This document shows, one piece after another, positions 47,001 to 58,194 of a stretch of 64,000 nt of DNA (position 1 is its first letter; each line of letters begins with the position of its first letter). The position numbers and the translations under genes are program-made. The notes below the pieces were generated by a model, which saw only the letters and a list, made by a program, of their open reading frames with translations, searched no databases and was not told where the DNA came from. The stretch is from Anisakis pegreffii (taxonomy: Eukaryota; Nematoda; Chromadorea; Rhabditida; Anisakidae). The stretch is taken from assembly GCA_035041965.1 (NCBI GenBank), contig JAPYMA010000132.1, positions 124,001 to 188,000 of the forward strand, written 5' to 3'.

Positions 47001-47622
47001 TTATTTCGCCAGCTCTAAACTCATGAAATTAGGCGTCCACTGTTATATTTACAAATGTGGTTGTTACGAAGTAGACTCTGAGGGTGAAATATCCTGTTTA
47101 TCCGAGAGAAGTATTGGTTAATGCCTTCAGGTGTAACAGCTGAATTAATTCCTCATCTGGCGCTTTTCATATCGCTCGTCGGGTCATTCGCAGGAACTGT
47201 ACTTGCAGTTGTATTTCCACCAATTATTGACCTTCTATGTTGCTACGCAATGGGACGTTTGAGCCGAAAAGTCTGGGCTGTTAACATATTTGTGATGCTT
47301 TTCGCAGTGATTGGATTTACTACAGGTAAATGTACCCTCTTTGAATATTCAGATTCATCACCTCGGAGAGAACTACGCACTTTCCCATCAACAGAAATTT
47401 ATCTGTTTTTCATTTATTCCCCTTTATCTTCATTTCGAACAGGAATCTCGAATTTTCATTTCTGAATGTCCATCCGGTTATGTTTGAATCGTTCGTTCAT
47501 ATTTCCAATTGGTTACATGTGTGAATGACGGATTGACTAAGAAACTTTGTGTGAATGAGAAGGTATTTTCAGGCACGTATGCGAGTTTGATACAGATATT
47601 CGAGGCATTCGGCACTGACTGA
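44030..47622 (+). CDS. SLC36-type proton-coupled amino-acid transporter, 9 exons
   Basis: Membrane transporter of the SLC36/PAT branch of the amino-acid/auxin permease family, 471 aa. Exons: 44030-44136, 44511-44682, 44808-44989, 45246-45330, 45543-45821, 46193-46368, 46588-46757, 47131-47325, 47573-47622; all phases agree and the total is 1416 nt. A hydrophilic acidic N-terminus (MSRNVDDDDENRR) leads into TM1 with GTGMLSLPLAFKYSGW, the PAT signature. Later motifs match mammalian PATs in order: CVYLVFMADNVKQ, IRQLKALAPLAFMANI, PLFYGTVMFSFEGIAVVLPI, then EN, then the NLP motif, YPLQFYVPMERI, ALFISLVGSFAGT and IGFTTGTYASL. About eleven TM segments are expected. The exon at 45543 uses a weak TTTTTTGAG acceptor. 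Family members export or import small neutral amino acids, often at lysosomes. The exact paralog is unclear. A polyA signal (AATAAA) lies at 47803. Confidence 0.93.
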
Positions 47623-49355
47623 ACGAAGGCACCTGATAGGCTTAGTTGCATGCGTTTTAAAAAGATTACTATAAATACAAGTATAAATACGTTTTATTAT
47701 GAATACAACTACAGCTGTGATGTGTTTTGTAATACTACGAGAATTACACAGATTAACTGATAAACATTTCAGTTAGCTTGTTTCTATGGCATCTTCATTC
47801 ACAATAAAATGATACACATTTTTCTTAATAAAATTTCGGAATGGAAATGAATAAATAAGTCCATAATGACGAAATATTTTCGTTCGTCATGGTGAAGTTT
47901 TTTCCATTATGTGAATGCTTCATTATCAACTGTAAGTAGAATATTTTATAATGTCGTGTTTTTGAGCGAATGCTATCAGTAGTTTTAAGATGTAATGAAT
48001 TGAATACGTGAGATTTCGACATAGAATCTAAACCAAATTCACGTCATGAATGACTTTCGTTTTTCATCGTCACTATCACGTATTGTTTTGATGAGGTCTG
48101 TGGAATAGGTGAACTGCTCGAGGATATTCGCATTAATAACAATACTGTAGTGATTACCTTCCTTCGTTCGATACCTCTTTATATTGTCCATCTGCTCTCC
48201 ATGTTCATTCAGTTGATCTGTCAAAATTTCCGAATTTTTGTTCGCTAAAAATTATCGTTTTTTTGAAATTGGGTATTTAAAATAATGGCGAAATGGAATA
48301 TACGACATTAATCATTTCTTGCTAGACGACTACTTTTAAAGTTATCACTCGAATAGACCTTCAGGTTGTGCTAAATAAAAACTTTCTTACCGTTTACTCG
48401 ATGCACTAGCATTTTCGATGGCGATTTTACTGCAAATATTCCATATTAATTCATGAAAATCACCGCGAACAATTGAATATTATCCAATATATTAGTTGCT
48501 TACGAATTAAATTATGGAGTGATAATGATTCTAACTTTAAGTTGAGTTCAACGAGGCCTTTAATAAATAGGAGTCATAAGGCGTGAACTTGTATTTGCTT
48601 TTATTTGAAAAATCTAGGAATTTTCTCAGTGAGTTTCTGTTCTATACTATCAGTCAAATTCAGCTCTAATTATGAACCCGAACACAATCAGGTGATAAAT
48701 CCCACTATCGCCACAATATATCAAAAAATTGAGATTGCTGTCTTATTAACTGCTTCAGTATTTCCTTCAGGAACATCACTGAAATTTTCTGCATCTACAG
48801 AATCAACTGTTCTGTGCAATGCTTATCGCATTCGTGAGCACTGCAACATATTAAGACTGTAAACAGTTGATTACAAATTAGGTCTATCTCGTTTTAAAAC
48901 AACGTATCAACTGTTCTATATTATTACCTCGACGAATTGCCGTTCCGATCGTCTCAGATGCACTTCGATGAGTAGTCAGTGGCTTAGCTGTAAGCAAGGC
49001 TAATTAAACGCAGTGTTAAATGTTACACGTAACAAAGGAATCGACGTGTCGATAATTCCACATTTGATTTGATCGGATGACGGTCGAATCAGTGTTCATT
49101 CATATTTTCATGAATGCATCGCAAATCTTACCAGTTTCAATGTTTGGTTCAGGTTTATCTCTGCAGCTGTTCTCCGCTTCACCTGTTCGTAATATAATCT
49201 GTTGAAAAGTGTTTTAACAGAGCTGTTAAAGCTGTTAAAAAGCGTTTTAACTGTGAAAAAATGTTGAAATAAGACTGCTCCTAACATCCGAATGCTCAAG
49301 CAAAAAGAGTTCTTTCGTAAAAGCGGAACAAAAATGCGTATGTAATCCAGGGTAC
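47623..49355. other. 3' flank and intergenic region
   Basis: Contains the transporter 3'UTR with an AATAAA at 47803-47808. A minus-strand stretch near 49131-49200 (KRRTAAEINLNQTLKL or, in another frame, GEAENSCRDKPEPNIE) has good splice borders (CTTTTCAACAG and CTG|GTAAGA) and may be an isolated exon, but no partner was found. Otherwise nothing is recognised. Confidence 0.4.
47803..47808 (+). terminator. Polyadenylation signal AATAAA for the SLC36 gene
   Basis: A canonical AATAAA 180 bp after the stop codon of the transporter gene, on the same strand. Confidence 0.6.
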
Positions 49356-49358
49356 CCG

Positions 49359-49555
49359 GACAATCTGCCCAAAGACACATTGCCTAACGGACAGTTCGCG
49401 AAACAGACAGTTTACCTAACGGATAGTTTGCCTAACGGACAGTTTGCCTAAGGGACAGTTTACCTATTAGGCAAAATATCCATTAAAAAACTGTCCGTTA
49501 AGCAATGTGTTTTTAGGCAAACTGTCCTTAGGCGAAATGTCTTTAGGCAGATTGT
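49359..49555. repeat. Foldback element built of a 16-bp tandem module
   Basis: The left arm has about six imperfect copies of a unit close to TTTGCCTAACGGACAG. The right arm carries inverted copies (CTGTCCGTTAAGC, TTAGGCAAACTGTCC, TTAGGCGAAATGTC, TTTAGGCAG). The outer edges match as inverted repeats: ACAATCTGCC on the left and GGCAGATTGT on the right. The transcript would form a long hairpin. It lies just downstream of a minus-strand gene's stop (49867). It has no coding capacity. Confidence 0.85.
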
Positions 49556-49866
49556 TCAATCACGGCAATCCAATGTTGTAAGTGGTCTCGAGAAGAGAAC
49601 ATCACGGAAATGCCAAATTGCAATTGCGGTCGACCGCTCAAGTGATATCCATCTCATTTTTGTTGAAGTGTGCATTATCAGTTGATAACGAATGACAATG
49701 AACAGGTAATTCACCTGTGAAAAGAAGCATTTTCTCTGCGAGAATCGTGCTTGAATCTTTCGCGTTTATTGAATGGCTACTACTGCTGGTGTTTGTTACT
49801 GAATTAGCTTCTTGAGATCATTAATGAGGATACTGAACTGTTTGAAGATGACTTCTGAGGTGCGTT

Positions 49867-50519
49867 TTAGTGATAATCATCATCGCCAAAACCACCATCA
49901 TAGTTGGCAGAATTCGATGTTATCGCTCATTATTATAAATAGCAACAATCACAATAACGCAAGACAGTCAGCGTACCTGAAGTTGATCTGTTTCTGTGCT
50001 CGTCATAAGTAACATCTGTTTCAGATGGTGGCATTTGGTAATCAGAATATACCAGATGTATCTTTCGACCATCTGAAAAGAAAGAACATATTTCAGACCT
50101 CATCTATACATACAAAGAATTCATGGAAATTAACGGGTAAACTGCATTTGACGGTTGCAGCATATGATTCGAAAACAGAAGTCAAAAATAAGGACGATTA
50201 ATCATAGAGGTATAATATTTCATCGCTGCGTTAAGATCGTTTTGAAGATCAAACAGCCAGAAAGTAAACTAAATTCGTACATTTTTTCGGTGAATCCATG
50301 TCGTTTTCATCATCCAGCTTAACTTCAATTTCAGATGGTGGATCATCGTACTGCGTGAATACATGATGAATCTCAGCGGCTGAAAAAATACTGTCTTTTG
50401 AAACTCCACTGGTTGATAATATAAAACATAGTCTCATTACCCATCAGCGCAGATGCAAATAACGTTTGCTAACAAACCTTTCTGCTTCTTCCCTTTAGAA
50501 ATCACTTCGAATATTTGAT
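49867..50519 (-). CDS. Unrecognised acidic protein with a tandemly duplicated exon, 3' exons
   Basis: Four minus-strand exons in consistent phase: 50519-50478 (QIFEVISKGKKQKG), 50379-50281, 50072-49977 and 49925-49867, the last reaching TAA. Exons two and three are both symmetrical (phase 1-1), nearly equal in length (99 and 96 nt) and encode related sequences: EIHHVFTQYDDPPSEIEV and KIHLVYSDYQMPPSETDV. Each is followed by an acidic run. The C-terminus is Asn/Gly/Asp-rich (NSANYDGGFGDDDYH). Upstream exons were not identified. Frames at 50605-50670 (ATRALEWLNEEFQIIVQW) are possible. Repeated Tyr motifs (YDDPP, YQMPP) might be phosphorylation or docking sites. I do not recognise the family, so the function is unknown. 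Confidence 0.6.
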
Positions 50520-51763
50520 CTGAAATTAATCGAAAATTTTTATCATGCAGAAACACTGAACTCAAAAGGTCAGTAAGTGCCACATTATTGACCATTGAAC
50601 AATGATTTGGAACTCCTCATTCAACCATTCCAATGCTCTTGTTGCCATTTCAATCGAATTTTTGATTAACCTTAGCACTCATAAAATAAATGTTCCCTGC
50701 CAAACGCATATTGGAGTCATCTTGACCTCACTCCGCTAATGAGCACTTTTTGTCTAAATAAATGACAATCTTGATGGACGTTTGAGAAAATGTAATTGGT
50801 TAGGGTCTATTCCAACCGTCGTGTAAATATCATAGAAAATACCAATCAGCAACATAGGTTTTCCATGTTGAAATTAACCAAAACAGGATATGCGGTCATA
50901 AAGAATGGTGGAAATTTTGAATAAACTCATTAAGAACCATTAATATGATTAAAGAAGGAGCCAATATCACTATCAAATTAATATTGATAAGGGTGAATCA
51001 TATCCAGGAGTGAAATGTATTGAGGGGTGATTTATATTCAGTTGTAGTCATTAAAAATCAAAATATTAGAATCTGAACACTAAAACTACAGCAATAACAG
51101 CAAACTTCACCATTCCAAAGGAAACAACGTCATATGGATCATTGCAAAACTTTTGAACATCGTCTTAATCTAAGTCAAAATTCTTCAAAAGCCTACTCTT
51201 CAAAGAGCAAAAAAGATCAGCTCTTCATCTTTCGACATAATTATTGTTCACGAATACTTTGTGACCAGTTCTTTATTGTCAACGTATGTATGCTTTATGA
51301 ATGTTCATCAGTTCGACGTTTTCTCTCTTTTCATATAGAACCTAAGCGCAGATTAGCCAACAGATCTCTGCCTCGTGACTATTTACCTTCGCACACCAAA
51401 AATTAATTGATAATGTTCCTAACCAAACACATTCACTTAAAATATCCACATCTCCCACTTATGGCATATGTTGGTTATGTCACGGTGTACTGATATATGA
51501 AACTGAGTTGATGCACCGAAGGAATCGAACGTGCACTAGGCTCATCCACTCCAATGTCATTCCGCGTCAATCCTGGTCTTTGTATGATAGCGCAGTATTT
51601 AAGAGGATCGTTGCAATCGAAGATCATTCGACCTCATTCTTGCCTTAATGATGTATGATACTTCCCTCTTAATCTTTCATAACTTTCCTCAGACATCAGG
51701 AACGGTTAATCTGGGCAGTTTCCATGTGACATACGATCTCTGCCATCATCACTAGCTTCACAG
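50520..51763. other. Unassigned region
   Basis: May contain 5' exons of the minus-strand gene ending at 49867. A plus-strand frame at 51134-51406 ends with a basic segment (IEPKRRLANRSLPRDYLP) but has no clear borders. A 19-bp word, CCAATATGCGTTTGGC plus flanks, occurs here inverted (about 50700) relative to 52026. Confidence 0.35.
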
Positions 51764-52570
51764 CTCTGTCCGAAGAGGCTGAATCAGTTGCTGAAGTCAA
51801 GTCTTTCAAAAAATAGTGACGGCGGCGATGCTGCGAAACCTGTGTTCATTTCTACGATTGTCATCATATGTGGTCTAGCGGTTGAGCAAGAATGCGAAAG
51901 ATCGCGTTTGTTGGACTTTATTTTTTCAGTGAAAAAGGTTTTTCTCAGTGAAAACAATGAAAAAATGGGCAATCAACTTTTTAACAAAAATTGGATTGAA
52001 GAGAAATGGCCTCAATAAATGACATCCAATATGCGTTTGGCGGGTAGTCATTTTCTCTAGGTAATAATTTCTGGTGAAATCAGTCGAAAGAAGAGCATAT
52101 GTAGTTTTTCTAGACTTTTCGAAGATGTTGCGAGTTTAAGCCTCAAACCCCTATGGGAGGGCAGAATGCCAGCCGGTCAAACTCAATGTGAACTCAAAAT
52201 GATCCCAATATACGTTCTAGGGTTAACTAGCATAATCAAATCCTCAAAACTGAAATACTGCTTTCTAATAGTCGAAGACATAATCAATCGATGTACATAA
52301 CCAAATTTTCAACCTGAATTTAGTGATGTGCTGCTGTTCGAATCGTCTGGTTCGGTGAATGCTGCCGATGAAAGGCAAGGAGTCGCTGTTAATAACTCTA
52401 CGAAAAAATCAACATTATCGTTCAGCAAACTTATATGCAAAAATAACCGAACTGATATTGATGCTACGAAATTACTCATTGAATGTAAAATGTGCGTATG
52501 CTCTCAGCTGCAAACTGCGCGATGTGTCCTTCTGGTTGACTGCCATTTGGAGTGGTCAACAGCAAATGAG
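51764..52570 (+). CDS. Two coding-like exons, unrecognised
   Basis: Exon 1 follows a good acceptor (AGCTTCACAG) at 51764 and reads KRLNQLLKSSLSKNSDGGD, then a hydrophobic segment PVFISTIVIICGLAVEQ. It is open to a stop at 52018, or may end at TTTTCA|GTGAAA. Exon 2, 52324-52570 (acceptor AATTTAG, phase 2; donor GAG|GTGCAA, phase 0), reads VLLFESSGSVNAADERQGV, TKLLIECKMCVCSQLQTARC and DCHLEWSTANE. The phase between the two does not match, so they may belong to different transcripts or a small exon is missing. No family is recognised. Composition is more protein-like than neighbouring frames. Confidence 0.35.
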
Positions 52571-53586
52571 GTGCAATGTGACAATGGGCAATTTCCAATC
52601 GCTAACACCCAAAAATACATTTTCAACTGTTTTTAAATGCCCTTACAACTACAGTGCAACATTTCCTCTTACGAAACAAAATAATCACAGAATGTTACTT
52701 CATTTTATGATTATCAGTGTCGAATAATTCAGTGGAATAAACCTTTTGAAATATCGCTATCAGAAGCGATCACATTTCCAGAGCAACTCATCCCGACCTG
52801 AGCAATAGCTTGCGCTGCAGCCACCGCTCAATGCTGCATACAAATACAATGTGAATGCAACGATTTGATGCATTCGAACCCAACCAATATTATAGTTTTT
52901 AAACTTAAATTAGCAAATTCACACCACAATTTCACAATCACATAATTTTGCGACGAATTCAACTCAACTATACAACGGTTCAAATTCATTGACCGTGATG
53001 AAACAATGACTGGAATGATTATTGTTGCAGTTTCTAAATCGTTTTTTTTTCGTATTGCAATTGTGCAAGGTCTTCTGCAGCACAATAGCAGATATATTCG
53101 TGAAGTTAGAGCTAGTCCCTTCATTGTTGATTTTTTGAGTGGTGCAGTGGACATAAACAAATAAACCATGCGACCAGAGGAGTATTTTCAAAGAATATTT
53201 CCAGATTATGTGAGGGAGAGATGTGACTGATCGTGGTTAAATAGCATTAGTTGTTTGTTTAATAATGGGATGATACGAACAAAAATCAAGTCAAGAGGCA
53301 GATCACTGAAAAGAGCAGCAAATGGCGATGTTGCTCTGGAGAAAGAGTGATCAAAACTCTGAAAAGATTGAGTCAGTTCCAATTTATTTGTTCTTGAATG
53401 CAAAGATAACAAAACTTCGTAATGTCATTATTTGAGGATCACGAATACTGAACTATGTGTTTGTCCATTAAACAGTGTATTTAATTTGTACAAGGAATAC
53501 ACAACAACCATAATCCCTTCTTATATAAGCTGTCTATATATTGGTCGGTTAGCACATCATACGGCTATCTATCCACAATCAATCCG
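52571..53586. other. Intergenic upstream of the Q/P-rich gene
   Basis: About 1 kb that should hold the promoter of the secreted Q/P-rich protein gene. Minus-strand frames at 52828-53191 look like noise. No repeat or RNA gene was seen. Confidence 0.45.
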
Positions 53587-55930
53587 ATGCCAACGTCGAG
53601 GATGCTTGTTTCGGCAGTACTATTGGCAACTTTCAACGTATTCCTTCCCAGATACAATGCTCAGGTTACATCATTGGTCATATGAAATTAGCTTTACTAC
53701 AAAATTTTTGATTTTTCAAACTTATAATGCAATTTCATGCGCGGCATTCAATTCCATATGCGCGGTCACCTTCCTTCTTCTTGAAATTAGTATTTGAGCC
53801 TCGAGAAAACCTACATCTTATTTGCAGGTTATTCACAAGCACAATATTTTCAGAAGTTATCACCCAGGCTTTCATGTTTTTGCAATAAGAAAATCTGAGT
53901 GATAACTTCTGCTTTATCACTCATCAACATACTCTATTTTAAAATAAACGGGAGTCAATCTGCGCAAATAAGTATGTGGTCAAACGATAGACTGAAAATT
54001 CAAAATTTTGCTGACAAAGAGGTGAAGGAGAATGAATCTTTCTATAAATGAACAAAAATTTCAGTCACTATCAACTACAGAAACAGCATTACCAAACCTT
54101 CCACCACTTCTACATCCGAATAACTGCATAATCAACTGCATGAAAGGTTGTCCAGTGGGTACTGTAGAACAATGTCAAATGCAATGCCAACAAATATGGT
54201 TTGTCTTAAACGTTCTTTGTGAAGCGCGTCTTCAGTGATTCTTGTTGCAATTTTTATCCCTTCGTTTTGGTCATTTTCACCAACTGACTTCTTCAGTAGA
54301 AAACGCTATTCGATCGAACGAATGCGTTTATGAAGGTAGGTCTTGGCCGCCATCGACCAACTGCATTAATTCAGTTCAGTAATTTTATCAAGGGTTCCTT
54401 GATGAATCCATGGAACCCGTTGATACCTCGTTGCTTCAAATATTCCACTAAACTCAGAATGAAACAATCACGATTCGCACTCTACATCGCGATTCGCACT
54501 CTACCATTAACCATTCTTCTTGCACCATCGCAGTGTCTGTCACTGTTTAGGAATACAATTGTCACGATTCATTTACGCGTTAATAAGCAAGCATTCTATT
54601 ATAAAGTAACTTAACAAGAGATGAATTGCAAGGATGCATTCTCATCCTAAACTGCTGACTTTACAATGAAAACATCTCGAGGTGAATATTTCCTACGGTA
54701 ATCCTCCTTATCGAAACAAATTGAACGTTCACCCTTTCCGCAAAAATTCTTGCTGAAATGCGACCAGTCTAAGAATTTGAATGAAACCAATTTGGCATAT
54801 TTTATTGACATCTCATCATCAAATTACGTATTTCCAGCTCGAATCATCAACTCAAAGAAGCGAATGCAAACAGAAGCAGACTGCCACAGCCGAGTCCATT
54901 CGTTGCTCAACGACCCACGAGTTCCACAATGCCATTTCCTCAGCAGCAAGTACCACAACCAATAATTGAACCTCCTCTACCGCAGTATCCTACTACAGCC
55001 TACCCATCACTCCAGCAGCCATTTTCTCCAGCTCCACCTCAACAACCGTACGCAACCGGATTGTCGAGCCCGGCCCAAGCGACACAAAGTCAGCCTCAGA
55101 CATACTACAGCCCTGAATCGGCATCTTCACCTCAGTCATATTATCCGTTACCTCAACTACCAACACCTCGACCAACCTACCAACAACCATACTATCAACC
55201 ATCATACCAACAACCCGCATCCACTTACCCATACCAACAACCCGCCTCCACTTACCCATACCAACAACCTGCCTCCACTTACCCATACCAACAACCCGCC
55301 TCCACTTACCCATACCAACAACCCGCCTCCACTTACCCACGCCAACAACCCGCCTCCACTTACCCATACCAACAACCCGCCTCCACTTACCCATACCAAC
55401 AACCCGCCTCCACTTACCCAAGCCAACAACGATCACCCCAATCAACTTCACCTATCTACGGTTGCACTGATTACTGTAGAAAATGTGCGCAGCAATGTGC
55501 TTCACAGCAGTATCCTTCTTCACGCACCAATTCGCAGCAACAATATCCTTATACTCAGCCACAATCTCCCTATTCCCAGTCACAATCTCCCTACTCTTCA
55601 ACGTCATTATGTCCTTCATCGTGCCATTCAAGCTGTCAACAAAAATGTCAGTTGTACACGAACGATCTCCTTCAGCAATCAGCTCCATCCAATACCTTCT
55701 CTCAACAGTCATCATTCGGCAATGCCAATCAAATGTATATTGGTAATGCTAATCAAATGCCGAGTTTATCACCACAATCCACCACTTACTATAATGGATG
55801 CTTACCATGGTGGCTTAGTGGAGGTACCTCGTGTGGTTCATCATGTCCATACGGTGCCGAATTTGCGATCCTTTGCGTTGGTTCTTCTTCATATAACAAC
55901 CAAAATTTGTGTTGCAGGAATGGTAAATGA
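53587..55930 (+). CDS. Secreted Gln/Pro/Tyr-rich repeat protein with Cys clusters
   Basis: Predicted secreted protein of 434 aa in three exons that keep phase: 53587-53664, 54065-54198, 54838-55930. Exon 1 gives a signal peptide (MPTSRMLVSAVLLATFNVF). Exon 2 carries a Cys-rich motif, NCIINCMKGC then EQCQMQCQQ. Exon 3 is a long Q/P/Y/S-rich low-complexity region holding eight tandem copies of YQQPASTYP (55205-55420), followed by two more Cys clusters, CTDYCRKCAQQC and CPSSCHSSCQQKCQ, and a C-terminal globular-looking piece (CLPWWLSGGTSCGSSC to NLCCRNGK). The Cys spacing C-x3-C-x2-C-x3-C is repeated. It resembles nematode secreted Q/N-rich proteins of the pharyngeal cuticle type (PQN/ABU) in style, but I cannot assign it to a named member. 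It may be a structural extracellular protein. The AATAAA at 56079 suits it. Confidence 0.82.
55205..55420 (+). repeat. 27-bp coding minisatellite, 8 units
   Basis: Eight head-to-tail 27-bp units, nearly identical at the DNA level (TACCAACAACCCGCCTCCAC plus TTACCCA), encoding YQQPASTYP. Unit 6 starts with CGC, giving Arg in place of Tyr, and a partial ninth unit starts with AGC. The near identity indicates recent expansion or gene conversion and predicts length polymorphism. Confidence 0.97.
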
Positions 55931-57318
55931 GAAATTTCATTTGTCAGTGTGAATCCGTCAGTTCAAACATTAAGAATTGCACGATGTTTGTTGTATATTT
56001 TGATAATCGCAGTAATTCTTTATTATCATATGAATGTTGTTCGTTTTCCAATGTGTTTTTAAAATGTATTTTTGTGTGAATAAACTCGATCATAAATATT
56101 ATGAAGTTGATGTGTTCGGTCTTGCTAATAATAGAAGTGCCGCCAATAGTTTTTATATTTGTTGCGCTAAGGAATTGGATGTTTAGATCACAAAACCATT
56201 ACAACTCGTAACTTTTTGTATGCAATACAAAAACAAACGAACTGAGACAGTTCGCTGACATGTTCATAAAGTGATCGCTCAAAATTCCTGTTTTCTTGAA
56301 GTCCATCTTTTCATATAAACAAACTGGAGGTGGTCTATTTACTCGGCATGTAGGTCATCTAGTGTGTATTTTTGATGGGTGATAGGTTGAAATCGCTGCA
56401 CGATTGACTTCAACTAACCTGCCTTCGTTGCTTATTCAACGCACTAGAATCTAGCTTATTTGATCGAGGGAATAATACCTCCTTATTATTTGTTGCTTAT
56501 AAACGATCGCTCTTTATGAGAAGAGAACGCTGAGATCATTTTCATACACAATATGGATGTTAAGTAGCGATCCACTGATCATACTGTTGATTAATGGGAG
56601 TTTATGTTTGCATTCTTTCAGTGCTTTGTTTTGTGTTGTTGCGATTAATCTGAATTCGATTCGAATACATCTTATGAAGAGCGAAACTTGTCTTTGGACA
56701 GATATTTGTGTTCAGTTGAGCATCGCAGAGACTCAATTGTATTGTTGTGTTTGCATAATATTGCAGTCAATCGCATTCATTTAGTGGACACTCAATTAAA
56801 GCCAAACATTGCTATTGAACACCGCAAGAACCAGCCAACTGCTATACATATATACCGTCCAGTTAATGTGGATACGTGCTTTAAGAAATATTCATGAAAA
56901 AAGTCTTCATTCTGATCAATTCACGCATATCATCAGCTAGGAATTGGTTAACTTCAGCAGCTTTTATTCCGTTTCTGAGTAACCGCAAAAAATTGTGATA
57001 CTGTTATTGTTGTGATGCTTGATGAATCCACTTTATACATATTTACTTCAGTATTCATTCATCAAATAGATTAAATTTTAATTAATGAAATTCCAAATGG
57101 AATCACCACGAGAATAATGAATAATTCACATTTTATCACCAATCACTGACGGAACATTCTCTTCAGAAGGGAACATTCAAATTCACTCATGAAGATCTAG
57201 AATTTCAGTTGAACAGTTGCAACGGAATGGAGTATAAGAACACTTTATTGGTGATCCGAAAGGATTTCATGAGGTTATTTTCCAAATCCTTAATGTTTCC
57301 ACCAATTTATATGAAACT
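55931..57318. other. 3' flank and intergenic region
   Basis: Holds the Q/P-rich gene 3'UTR. This gene converges on the minus-strand gene ending at 57319. A 75-codon frame at 56557-56784 has no splice context. Nothing else is recognised. Confidence 0.45.
56079..56084 (+). terminator. Polyadenylation signal AATAAA for the Q/P-rich gene
   Basis: A canonical AATAAA about 150 bp after the TGA at 55930, same strand. Confidence 0.65.
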
Positions 57319-58194
57319 TTAAGATGTGCAAAAGCTCGGTTGGTCTGGTTTTTGGAGTTCCGTTGAATTGGATGTTGAGTTGGATTTTGGAAGTAGAATG
57401 CCGAGCGGTGTCAAGAGTCCACCCACTATCGTATTTGTACCGCTTGATAATTGCTGTAAAAATTACAAGGTAAGCTTTAGGAAAATACTTTTCGTGTTCT
57501 GATGGAATGAGTACTTCTTGCGCACTGACAGCATTGTATCGTTTGTTAGTGAGCCAAAATACTAAGGAATTGAAAAATCACTAGCCTCGATGAGATTTTG
57601 CGCTACGACTTGTGGCCATTGTTGCAGTTCCATCGTATAGTTTTCAAATTGTTCTTTTTGAAGTGATGTTGCAGGGCCTTTATCAATTCCATTCACATAA
57701 ATTCGATCATTCTTGAAAATATACGTTCAGATTATACGAATAAGTCTCATTTGAAGAACTCTCATGCACGACAATATTTGAATTTAGATAAGATTCTTTT
57801 GGACTTACCAAAATTAAGCACACAGTTGGTAAAATTATTTGGCCGTTCACGATAGCTGACAAATGTAAAATCACCAATCTGAATGACAAATAATCAACCA
57901 ATGTTGAAATATTCAACTTGAAACGTATTTTACCGCTACGAATTCTAATTTTCACAGAGATATATTCCATCTCCGTGTTCGAAATGGAGTTAATCAAGGG
58001 TTGCCGAGAAATCTTAACTTGACATGAAAAAGATCGTAGTGACTCGTACGAACAGAACATTATATTCTGAAACTTTCTACTGCTAAAAAGATTTCATGAA
58101 GGGTTCTCCATTCTTAAAAAATACATCTTCAGCAACAATAACAAAGCAAAGTACTCACATATTTAAAATGTTCATCGATGTAACCAAATAAGAG
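57319..58194 (-). CDS. Pepsin-inhibitor-3-like (aspin-type) secreted protein
   Basis: Exons in phase 0: 58194-58159 (12 codons, tentative), 58066-57809, 57711-57607 (or 57610) and 57453-57319 with TAA. The pattern CLILNDRIYVNG, followed by a helical acidic/Gln stretch (LQKEQFENYTMELQQW), a Ser/Pro/Asn linker and a C-terminal PSFCTS, lines up with the second repeat and tail of Ascaris pepsin inhibitor-3: Cys, a beta-strand pair with an Asn/Asp turn, helix, Pro-rich linker and a final SFCT Cys. Known: this nematode family inhibits host or endogenous aspartic proteases. Upstream, a hydrophobic run LVILHLSAIVNGQI could be part of a signal peptide, so the true start may lie in another exon joined at the internal acceptor TTGTCATTCAG (57880s). 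The exon at 58066 and the tiny one above it are less certain. If the resemblance is chance, the gene remains an unrecognised secreted protein. Confidence 0.5.

Noticed and set aside
51500..51560. tRNA-like sequence on the minus strand (GTTCGATTCC)
   Set aside because: The T stem and acceptor stem do not pair and there is no anticodon arm.
55202..55451. Long minus-strand frames of GKWRRVVGM or LLVWVSGGG repeats
   Set aside because: They are antisense shadows of the 27-bp coding repeat; any frame across such a repeat is open.
57209..57470. Plus-strand exon chain with good codons and donors (LNSCNGMEYKN, MPSGVKSPPTIVFVPLDN)
   Set aside because: The same DNA on the minus strand gives a better exon: a strong acceptor (TTTTTACAG), an in-phase link to the pepsin-inhibitor-like exon and the expected C-terminal SFCT. 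The plus-strand reading is taken as an antisense shadow.
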